Shown here: positions 55,490 through 64,000 of the stretch, in pieces
How positions within the stretch are numbered: the stretch's first letter is position 1
Layout: the number at the start of each line of letters is the position of its first letter
Source of the DNA: Pseudevernia furfuracea
Lineage: Eukaryota; Ascomycota; Lecanoromycetes; Lecanorales; Parmeliaceae
Length of the DNA: 64,000 bases
Assembly (NCBI GenBank): GCA_022315425.1
Contig: JAIUPT010000045.1
Coordinates: forward strand, 1 to 64,000
Direction: 5' to 3'
Position numbers and translations under genes: made by a program
The notes under the pieces: generated by a model
Told to the model about the DNA's origin: nothing
Seen by the model: only the letters and a program-made list of their open reading frames with translations
Database searches by the model: none

Positions 55490-55759
55490 ATGCCTCGAGA
55501 GCAGGCAGATGTGATTGTCAAGCTCATCATGGATGTTGATCACCACCTACCAGAGGTTGTCAGAGGCAAGAAAGCAAGAACACTCAACGGCTACATGAAA
55601 TGCACACTGGATCGGCACTCATGTTGTGCGTGGGGACTTTGGGAGATCAAGGCTGAGCGAGAGGATCCTGATGTGGGCAAACAGGTGCTACGCATCTTGA
55701 AAGAAGAGGTGAAGGCGATACGCCTTGCCTTCTCCAACAGCCATGATGGACATCTATAG
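55490..55759 (+). CDS. Unrecognised open frame, possible first exon
   Basis: ATG 55,490 opens an 89-codon frame (MPREQADVIVKLIMDVDHHL...) with a mixed, hydrophilic composition that looks more protein-like than its neighbours: a helical, Lys/Glu/Arg-rich C-terminal half and no low complexity. A GTGACT donor follows the stop and a TTTGCAG acceptor is at about 55,834, so splicing could extend it before its stop. No family was recognised, and it may belong to another transposon. Confidence 0.35.
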   Translation: MPREQADVIVKLIMDVDHHLPEVVRGKKARTLNGYMKCTLDRHSCCAWGLWEIKAEREDPDVGKQVLRILKEEVKAIRLAFSNSHDGHL

Positions 55760-58050
55760 CAGGTGACTTCTTTGTTGTGAGCATAGCACATATGCCGTGT
55801 AGTGCTTTACAATCCTTGTTCATGCCTTTGCAGTGTGCCAGCATCTACTGGGCTTGGCCAATGGGTTGATGACAGTGTGGTACCCTTTCAGCCACATGTC
55901 CTTTTCATAGCCAGAATTATGCAGCTGCAGCACACATAGACCGCAAGGATGTGGGTATGGGCTTTATCACATGGTATCTGGCAGGTCAGTGTCAGCTGTC
56001 AAAACCTGTTTGTTGAGACTATGACACAACAATTAAACTTGACTACTACAACTGGAATTGCAGGAAGCGGCACGCCACCAGTGGGAGATGTCGTTGAGCT
56101 GCCAGAGATCAGGCTTGAGCTTTACACCTTGTCATGGTAGCATGATGGCCTTTCGAGCAAGCCAAGTGGTCCACGGCACACGCATACCTGATCTGATCTG
56201 GACAAGGTTGTCAACACATTGGCTCAGCCATCGCAGTGCAGCGCAGGGCCATGAATGTGGCTATGAAACACCACAAGGAATTGAGAGTCAGAGTGGCTGA
56301 GGAGCAAGACATAGCCAGTTGCAACAGTCAAGAAGAGACATGCACTGGGGGTGGACAAGCAGTGGCCAGCCTTTGAAACGAATCAAGGTGAGCGACCTAA
56401 ACATTTAATGTAGCAACAATTGTGCATGGTTTGGCAAATGTTGATATGCTTGGTTTGTGTTGTACAAGGTTTTGTCAGGATGAGTACTCACTAGTGACAT
56501 TACATGCTTAGGCCATTCAAATCCAGCCAACAATAATTGCTTCCCTTTGGTGCACATGCTTGTGAAAGACTTGCCAATTTTGCAAATTCATGGCCTTCAC
56601 ATGCATGCAACATACAGAAGGCATGACAGCTGAATGTTAATGCTGTCATCATGGTACTAGCCTGATGCATATGCCAAAATCCAGACTGAGTGCACAGTAA
56701 CAAGATAATGGTTGACTGCTTACAAGTTTTTTGACCAAATAGACAGCCAAACAAGCCGAGGTGAGCCATTCCTCTGCTTCAGGTGCTTCTGAACCCTCAT
56801 TACAGCCAGCAGAGCTGCAACGCGCGCAAGCGGCTGTAAAAGACTTTTCTGCGTCAGAAGTATCGATCACGTCCCTGCGTGTGACCCGACACGTTCGCAT
56901 ACTGTCCCTACGCTGCGTGTAAGTCGATCACGCACCTGCGTGGTCGTTGGTCACGAACAGCGTGTTGTCCGGAGGTGCCTAGCTTCACGCACTTAACTAG
57001 TGGAATCAACCTTAAGTGAAGGCAGCCCTGGCTACCAGAGGCAAACCATCCAACAAAATAATGGATCCATCTGCAGAAAAATGTCCACTGTGACCATTGG
57101 CCAAACAAGTGCATTGATGCTGCTGTGCAACCACAGCATAATGCCAGGCACAACATGAAGCAAAATGCATGCAACAACTTCAACTGCAATGAACAGCAGG
57201 ATGACTGTGCAATGTATTCAACCATGCAACTTCTCAACTCACTGCTCTCAAAGCCTGCTCTTGACCGCTGACATGTGAGTGCATGCCCTTGGCGTTGCAG
57301 CATGCTGCCACACTGCTGGTCTTGGGACATCCTGGCTCGTGAAAGCGCCAGATGTCATCACCCTCACTGCAAATCAAGCAAACACACTAATACATGCGTG
57401 CATGCTTGCTGTGTATGTACTAACACCAACCGCAATCAAAGACAATAGTACCATGACCCACAAATACGTTGCTCATTACAAATAGCCCAGAAATTGTGGC
57501 ATGCATATTCTGCCACGTTTGCCATGAAGTTTTGCCATTGAACAATGATGTACTGAATCAGACTGCAGCAGGTGATATAAGATGTCTGCACACAACGCCC
57601 ACACCAAGCTGAGCTGTGCATTGCACGCATGACAAATTGTTTGCCTGGCTGCTGGTACTAGCCATGCTATTGATCATGATGCGCTCTGCATGGCATGTGG
57701 ACATGCCTTCTGCCATGGGAGCTGATGTTGATGATGGAGGGGATCCTGACACTGCATCTGCAGCCGATGCAACCACTGATGCAGAGCTGTTTGGGTCTAA
57801 AGTGGACTCAGGAAGCGTAGTATCATCTGCAATGGTCTTATCACCTGCAATGCATACAGAGCAAATCAAGCTGGAGAGGAAAAAGTTCAGTACTAAAAGA
57901 CATATAATTTGTTGCTTCAGCAGCCCAAGTCCATCAGCAATCATTTTGTCCAATAGGTGAAGTCAGACCTATTTCCTGTAGCAGCTGTGTCTCAATCGTT
58001 ACTGTAGTGACTGAGAGCTTATCAGGGCAAATGAAGCAGTAAATTCGATA
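55760..58050. other. No gene recognised
   Basis: Short frames only. 57,616-57,960 is open on both strands (Ala/Ser/Asp-rich on one, with a hydrophobic start) but has no supporting motif. Confidence 0.4.
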
Positions 58051-58064
58051 GCGCAGCAAATGAA

Positions 58065-58641
58065 CTACACAAGATAGGCAGCATATGCAGTCAGTTCGGA
58101 CGTGGCTTCTCCTGATCTGGGCAGGATGAACCCAGCCGTGATTGCTCCCGTACAAGGCCTTGAAAGGGATGAATCCACACCAATTTCATCTTCTTCTGCA
58201 GTATTTGCCACACTGTGCACGACCAGATTGAGCTGCCTGTCTTCTCCGTCCCAAGCCTCAACCTTTCTGTTCAAATCCCGAACCCTTCCCTTGTGCTCCT
58301 TGAGCAAGAGCTCTGCTTCTGCCAGTCGTTTCTCAGCTCGGTGCAGTCAGAAGATCTTGCGGGAGAAGCCATAGCTCCTTGAAGCTCTTGGCAGGTGTTG
58401 GTGATGCGACAGGCGATGTGCTGCTGGAGGCCTGCGATTGACCACTGTCTAAGTCGCTGGCACCGCGAAGTGGGCGGCAAAGTAGGGCTGCTAAGAGATC
58501 AAACTTTGCTACTGGTTCAGAATCGCTACAATTCACCTCCCGGCAAACTTTCCGAAGCTCCGGCTTGCTCATGTCATGCAGAGGCCGAATCTGCAGCATC
58601 ATATCGTCGTTGACGTCTGCTGGCGCTGTAGGCGCAGCCAT
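58065..58641 (-). pseudogene. LINE ORF1-like protein with SAP-like N-terminus, frameshifted
   Basis: From ATG 58,641: MAAPTAPADVNDDMM, then MSKPELRKVCREVNCSDSE and KFDLLAALL, a helix-loop-helix resembling a SAP DNA/RNA-binding motif. A Ser/Pro-rich linker follows. After a shift near 58,330 comes a helical, coiled-coil-like stretch (LLLKEHKGRVRDLNRKVEAW), then RQLNLVVHSVANTAEED, comparable to RQNLVVFGIAES in the ORF1 at 8.2 kb. It breaks off after about 190 residues. The order (basic/SAP, coiled coil, NLVV) suggests a LINE ORF1 of a different family. The call rests on this order only. Confidence 0.55.
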
Positions 58642-58849
58642 TGCGATCTATAACTACCACCATATGCATACCACATAATAGACGCGTGCACTTCTGTTAG
58701 GCAGGTCCTGCACGATATGATACATATTTATGTGCATACTCTTACATAACACAGCACAACCCTAAGGTCAGTAGTCAGTTACATATATTTGCGTGACTGA
58801 CAACATATATATATACAGGGTACATGTATATGATACATTATGAGTACAG

Positions 58850-59361
58850 ATACCTTGGCTTTGTGATTCATGCTACCATTTTTTTTTAAAGGATGGTATA
58901 CGGCGTCAAGGACCTAGTTCCCCACAATGTAGTTTCACCCCTAGTGGCTGCTGCGATAAAGGCAGTGCATGCCATGCGACGGCATCTCCTTACATCTGTC
59001 TGACCCTGCTACCATATGCAAGCTGTTTGACATGTTGGTATTACCTATTTTGAGCTATTCTTACGAAGATTGGGCAGTCAACCCCAAAGTAGGGGCAAAA
59101 GCTGAACTGGTACATAGGCAGTTGCTGAAGCAATTGCTTGGTGTTAGGAAAAGCACTACCACCCAAATAGTGCTTGCAGAATTTGGACTTTTTCCCTTCA
59201 CAGAATCACTTTTGGCAGCAGATTTTAGTTACCACAATCAAGTTTGTGCTCTAGAGCCAAACAGCCGGCTTGACAAACTAGTATTGATGGATGGTTTTTG
59301 GGACATCAACCCTCCTCATAGGGTTGAAGCACTTTCAGGCACTGCGCAATTGGAGATCTGA
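58850..59361 (+). pseudogene. LINE reverse transcriptase C-terminal remnant
   Basis: Starts with YLGFVIHAT (58,855), then MVYGVKDLV, AAAIKAVHAMRR, ICKLFDMLVLPILSYSYEDW and AELVHRQLLKQLLGVRKSTT, then VLAEFGLFPF. This is the thumb/connection part of a jockey/RTE-like LINE RT ('YLGf.f...A..AlaAm.rr...lkLFd.lV.PilsYg.EvWg'). The catalytic part is missing upstream. It stops at TGA 59,359-59,361, about 350 bp before the Ty3/gypsy remnant on the other strand. Confidence 0.85.
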
Positions 59362-59699
59362 TGTGCGCCGGTGTACTGACACACATGGGCAACATATGTG
59401 TATGACAAGTTAGACATTATGCTCACAGCACCCGTTCAGATGTCCTTCTGTGTCAACAGGTGCAGCAGGGTGCTGCTCACAGGTCTGCATGTTGGATGTT
59501 ATCATGCAAACTGTTGTTCATGCATTGTGCTGCGCCTCGCACTTCAATGGCTTAGGTCCACATGAGGGCACTGCCAGAACCTTATCTAGGCAGCTCAAGG
59601 TCTGTTGCTGATGTATTGCTGCTTTTCCCTGCATTTACAACTGCATGTCTACTGCTGTCAGGCCTTGAGCTGATCAGCTTGGAGCATCTATACAACAGC

Positions 59700-61190
59700 A
59701 TGGCTCACTCTGTAGCAGCATCCAAGAAACACCAAGATGTCATCCAAGTACACAAGCACAAACTTGCCAATGCACGGCCTAAGGATGTCATTCATCACAG
59801 CTTGAAAGGTGCAGTAGTCAAGCCCAAGCTCAGCACCTTGAATTCATAGTGCCCAAAAGGAGTGGAGAAGGCAGTCTTCGGCACATCCTCTGGCGATATC
59901 CGAATCTGATGATGGCCACTGGTGAAATCCAGTGAGGAAAACACCTTGGAACCCTGCAACTGGTCCAGCAGATCATCAATTCTAGGCAATGGATATTTGT
60001 TTTTGACAGTCAGCTTGTTCAAAGCACGATAGTCAACACACATGCGCAGAGTGCCATCCTTTTTCTGAATGAACAGGATAGAAGAAGATCACGGTGAAGT
60101 ACTAGGCACAGCATGACCACGCGCAATGAGATCAGCAATCTGAGACTTAGCCTCAGCAAGCTCTCTAGGGCTTAGCCTATAAGCATGTCTGAAAGGAGGC
60201 TTGGACCCAGGCTCAAGGGGAATTGCATGCCCAATGTTGCGCTCAGGAGGTAGACCAGGAGGTAACGCCTCAGGAAACCTATCATGGTACTCATGCAACA
60301 GCGCATTCAGCTCAGACTCAGGCATCAACTGAGACTGATCAGTGCCAGCAGCAGTGGCACTAGGCATAGCAGCACAGGCTGCCTCAGCGACAGGCTGTGC
60401 ATCAGTGCAAACAGCAAGGAAAGCACGGCAACCACTGGCCATCGCTTTTCCAGCCTGCACAGCAGTTATTGGAGCAGCATATGCACCAGGAACAGACTGT
60501 ACAGGTTCATCAAGGTCACTTTCAGGACCAAGAACCAACGTGATTCTCGGGCTACCCTTGGTAAGCACACAGCATTTGTGCCCCCAAGACAAAGTAGCAG
60601 AATACTTGCACAGTCAATCCTCACCAAGGATTATTTCGTAGGCATCAGCAAGCTCAACAACATGACACGTCAGATCAGCAGAAAACTGCTGCATTTTGAG
60701 GCGCACCTTGCAAGTCCCAGTAGAAGCATGGATGACACCATCAGCCACTGCAACCCGCAAAGGCTCCCCACACTAGGCTCAACATTGATGCCCACCGGCC
60801 TTGCATAAGAAGCAGACATAAGTGTGTTAGTGCAGCAAGAATCGACCAAACAAGTGGCCGGTGCACCAGCCACAGTAGCTTTGAAATGCATAGTGAGGCC
60901 CAAAGAGCCCACAACAGCAGCCAAACTACCAGTAGCAACAGGTGGAACATAATACACCTGCTGTACATGCTCACTCAAAGCAACATCATCACATAATACA
61001 CCTGCTGTGCATGCTCACTCAAAGCAACATCATCACTAGGAGCAAACAGTGCATCACTGCCAGGGCAACTAAGCAACTGTGCATCACGCAAATACCTACG
61101 CCATACACCAGGCTGCTTAGACAACACAACTACAGCAGAAGTGTTGTTTGTCTTATGTGCATGCAAATGCTGCAGACAAGCAAACAAATC
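59700..61190 (-). pseudogene. Ty3/gypsy retrotransposon: gag end, protease and RT remnant
   Basis: Gag C-terminus at 61,187-60,990 (KQPGVWRRYLRDAQLL). Aspartic protease at about 60,920-60,800: the active-site region reads TCLVDSCCTNTLM, where the family has D-S/T-G, so the Gly is replaced by Cys. A later frame gives IILGEDWL. A spacer leads into RT: FRHAYRLSPRELAEAKSQIA, IARGHAVPSTSP then an in-frame TGA, LFIQKKDGTLRMCVDYRALN, FSSLDFTSGHHQI, STPFGHYEFKVLSLGLT and, after a shift, FQAVMNDILRPCI and VYLDDILVF with the YLDD active site (59,739-59,750). Downstream it decays quickly. RNase H, integrase and LTRs were not found. It is a defective genomic copy. Confidence 0.88.
60949..61036. repeat. 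44-bp tandem duplication inside the gypsy gag/protease junction
   Basis: Two head-to-tail copies of a 44-bp unit (60,949-60,992 and 60,993-61,036) that differ by one base. The length is not a multiple of three, so the duplication itself breaks the gag-protease frame. Confidence 0.92.
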
Positions 61191-61199
61191 ACCACAGGT

Positions 61200-62600
61200 C
61201 AGTCATCCCAAGGAAAAACAGAAAGCGGACTAGCTGTAAATTCATCATCAGACATTACAATATTGTTATCAGCACAATAAAATGTTTGCATGTGACTGTG
61301 AGGCATGTTGAGTCACTTTACTTGTACAATTTTGTTAGCTCACTGTTGCTGCAGCCTCCCCACAACATATGTCAACGCAGAAACTTGCCAGATCAGCAGA
61401 TGAATTGTTGCCTGTAAGCAGGATATCAAACCTGCCACATTGATTGGAGACACTGCTATGTCAGTCAAGACAATTCAATCAGGTGATGGTGTGGTCGTCA
61501 ATGGCATTGTAGCTCATGAGTTTAACGACAGTTTCCCAGTACGGTCTGTTCGTGTATATAAATGTTACATGACAAATAAGTTGTATGGCCTAAAGAAGTT
61601 GTTCAAAGTCTTTGGTATTACTCTACCATAGCGTATAGCTGAGTGCCAGATTTTGGTAAATACTGGGTTGTGTAGCAATGCGCCGAGGGTATGACATAGT
61701 TGTGGCGTAATACGTCATTGTCATCCTTACTATGATTCCTGCTGGGATGCGGCTATACTTGTACAAAACCAAAGCAACAGACGCTGATAATCTTATTTTG
61801 ACGCTCGCTTTGGTCTTGTGTGCCTTGCAGCTCCAAGCCGCTATCTTTCTAACCATCCAGCCTCTGCTACAGGCTGCAGCTAGCTATTGACTTTACTAGA
61901 CTGATATCAGTATTGATACTGTCACTGAATTTGCCAAGTTTTTCTTCTCCTTCCAACCTGTGCATGCTAGTTTGCTTGACGCTCTGTTCTGAAGAATTGG
62001 GTGACATTGCTCATGACATTGTGCCTCATGATCTGCAGCTGCTGTGCTAGCAAGAAAGAGGGTCATAGACACAGTGTTGTCGAGCAAGCATATGCATGCA
62101 TGTTGAGGAAGGCATGAGCATCAGTACTGGGCAATTTCGCTTCAGCTTTTTTTGAACATTCAGACCAGCAACCGAAACGTCACCATCGCATCTCAACTCT
62201 TCCGGCGCCTGTGTAACACCATTGGCCTCAACAGTTCAGACGCTACATCTTGAACATGCGTGTCTGTCCGAAGCTGGCAGATTCTTCGGGAGCCTGCACG
62301 CCTTTCGCTTTAGCACCACCTGTCGGGCGCCTTCAGACACAGTTCAGAACATCTTCACCACATGTTTCCGATTATTCCGAGACCCGTCCGATGTGTTCGG
62401 AGACATATCAGTGATTTGCTTTAGCTTCCCGCGAACATGCAAACTGCCCCTCCGAACCTGTCCGAACGGCCTGTGAATCGACTTTTCCGGCCCAGGCCTA
62501 TCAGCGAGCTTTAGACAACTTCCCGACGCCTTGAGAATCCTCTTTTTTCAGCCGGAAAAATTTTCAGGCCGGCCCCATTCCACTATGAGAATGAAGCGCG
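61200..62600. other. No gene recognised
   Basis: Short frames only; no LTR of the gypsy element was identified to the right of its gag end. Confidence 0.45.
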
Positions 62601-62860
62601 GCTGAACGCCAGTCGGGTCGCTTTCAGCCTTGTCTTGTACTAGCTGAGACTGGCTGAACGCTTTCAGCCTTGTCTTATACTGGCTGAAACTGACTAGAGT
62701 ATGATCAGCAACTTTCAGCTTGCATGTCTGAATTCATGGCTGTCTAATTCATGGCTGAACGCTTTCAGCCTTGTATATGCTGAAAGTGGCTAGAGTGTGA
62801 TCAGCAAGGTCTAGCTTGCATTGTCTGATCCTATCTTATAAGGGCTGAAAGTGCTGGTGT
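62601..62860 (+). repeat. Imperfect tandem repeat with GCTGAACGCTTTCAGCCTTG units
   Basis: Units begin at about 62,601 (with a short interruption), 62,653 and 62,754. The two long units (about 100 bp) share, in order, the GCTGAACGCTTTCAGCCTTG head, 'ctgaaa.tg.ctagagt.tgatcagcaa' and 'agcttgcat.gtctga'. The head contains a CTGAA...TTCAG inverted repeat. No coding role seen. Confidence 0.75.
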
Positions 62861-64000
62861 ATCTGACGTGCTCTTGAAGTGTCTCATACACGTCGTGAAG
62901 CAGAACACTGTTATTGTGAGACAAATGCGCTGCAGAGCTGCTGCAGTACACTAGTGTAGCACTGCTGAACAAACTAAATTCACCTAAACAGGCATACTTT
63001 GATAACTACATGCTGACACTAGTACTGCAGCGCTGCTAGCAGCACTTTGCCAACATAATTTGCAGCAGTTGTTGATCTCGACAAAGCACCATGTGAGGTA
63101 TGCATGCTTAAATTGGAAGAGGTGCAACTGTCAGCAGACTTTAGCAACAAGTGCTCCAGGAGGGTCAGCAAGCAGTTGGTCATCACCTGTGCTCATGGCG
63201 TACCTGGTGAATGACCCCAGTACCATTCCAACCCCAGAGCCGGTAGTCAACGCCGGCATCAGGAGTTGAATAAGGAAGGACGGCTGTCGGCGCACAAGCA
63301 AAGCCTACAGACGTGATCACGTTTCGGCTGCGCTGAGATCTCAAAGAAGCAAGGGCAAACGGATGATACACCTGCTTATGTTATCTAATCGAATGGGGTA
63401 ATATACTTCCCGTCAAAAGGCGCGGTGCCTATAACAACCCGGGGATGGTCCCGTCATCACCGAACATACCCCGGTCGACCTGGCCGGCCTGTCAAGGAAT
63501 ATAGGTACAGGTTCGTCCTGGTAGAAACATCATTACACGGGCTTAACGGCCTCGGGTTACTTTCAAGCCGCCGTGCGCATTCCCGTTATCACGCCTAGCG
63601 GCGTAAGATTTTCTTTTCTTTTCTTTTCAACCCTCAGTGAGTGAGCACCTAATCTGAACTTGATGAGTGAAAACAATGAAGCACTGGGTCTAATGTCACA
63701 AAGGTACGAAGCCACGGCATTGGAGTAAAAAAACATGACTCCATGCTGCATTTGCATGCAGGCTAAAGTGGCCAAGTCCTCATAGTCTTCCTGTGAGTCG
63801 CAAGATCAGTTGTGCCAGCTCCCCAAGAAGCTGAGCACTGCACAAGGCAAGGCTGCAAGCGTTGCCAATTTGCATGCAGAGGTGGAGCAGCTGCGGTAGC
63901 AAGCCACCCTGCTGGATCAGGTATGGTACTCTATGTATGATATGATCAACTGAGAGCTAGGCTGAGCGTGCAACAGCCATAGGGCTTGCCTCTGCTCATT
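62861..64000. other. No gene recognised; CTTTT repeat near 63.6 kb
   Basis: 63,609-63,628 is a TTTTC pentanucleotide repeat (four units). The stretch 63,400-63,600 is GC-richer than its surroundings, with no matching RNA or protein family that I could identify. Confidence 0.45.

Noticed and set aside
63400..63600. GC-richer patch near the right edge as a structural RNA gene
   Set aside because: It has several short complementary pieces but no match that I could support to any known RNA family.
1..64000. CRISPR arrays, bacterial operons, rRNA and tRNA genes
   Set aside because: No regularly spaced identical repeats with unique spacers, no operon-like gene packing, and no recognisable rRNA or cloverleaf core; intron-split genes show that this is eukaryotic DNA.

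Overview
This is a eukaryotic nuclear window, most likely from a green alga or a similar photosynthetic protist. The evidence is short GT-AG introns (about 67-70 nt where they can be read), three Golgi-type glycosyltransferase families, a small SEA-like/serine-rich type I membrane protein, and TGTAA pentamers (the usual chlorophyte polyadenylation signal) within about 150 nt after several stop codons. The lineage is an inference. No bacterial operons, CRISPR arrays, rRNA genes or convincing tRNA genes were seen. Base composition looks close to balanced by eye. Coding density is low and most recognisable protein sequence belongs to transposable elements.

Layout. 1-6.7 kb: a long, intron-split Helitron Rep/PIF1-helicase gene on the minus strand, running off the left edge; two CAG-rich arrays lie in its introns. 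7.2-8.8 kb: a 37-nt poly-C run, a GTGATTAG-type array and a LINE ORF1 gene. 10.6-11.6 kb: the 3' part of a transposon-type gene. 17.8-18.3 kb: a LINE 3' end with a TTGA tail, followed by a GT31 glycosyltransferase (18.5-19.4 kb). 20-22.2 kb: LINE and PIF/Harbinger remnants on the minus strand. 25.5-26.6 kb: a mosaic repeat that recurs at 49.4-50.4 kb. 28.9-29.8 kb: a small multi-exon gene for a secreted or membrane protein. 30.6-33.8 kb: a DUF7869-type transposase-like gene (minus). 34.0-37.8 kb: an integrase gene of the KRBA2-like/Ginger-like type with a cysteine-rich tail, bracketed by palindromes. 38.0-39.0 kb: a minisatellite and a LINE RNase H remnant. 39.2-45.4 kb: a DUF6729-type gene split by a 4.7-kb element that has about 0.84-kb terminal inverted repeats, a 6-bp target duplication and a GT71 mannosyltransferase gene as cargo. 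45.5-49.4 kb: a LINE remnant and two nearly identical Tc1/mariner transposase copies. 50.4-51.2 kb: a truncated LINE. 51.8-52.5 kb: a GT32 glycosyltransferase (minus). 58-61.2 kb: LINE ORF1, LINE RT and Ty3/gypsy pol remnants.

The most notable item is the 40,658-45,366 element. Its boundaries are set by inverted repeats plus a 6-bp direct duplication. Removing it restores a continuous reading frame in the interrupted gene, and its only recognisable gene is a glycosyltransferase rather than a transposase. Two further intronless glycosyltransferases (GT31 and GT32) lie within 35 kb.

Caution: almost every long conserved frame is broken by single-base shifts at homopolymers, and the two Tc1 copies differ mostly by such shifts. 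Much of the apparent decay may therefore be residual sequencing error, so reading frames should be checked against polished reads or RNA before genes are called dead.
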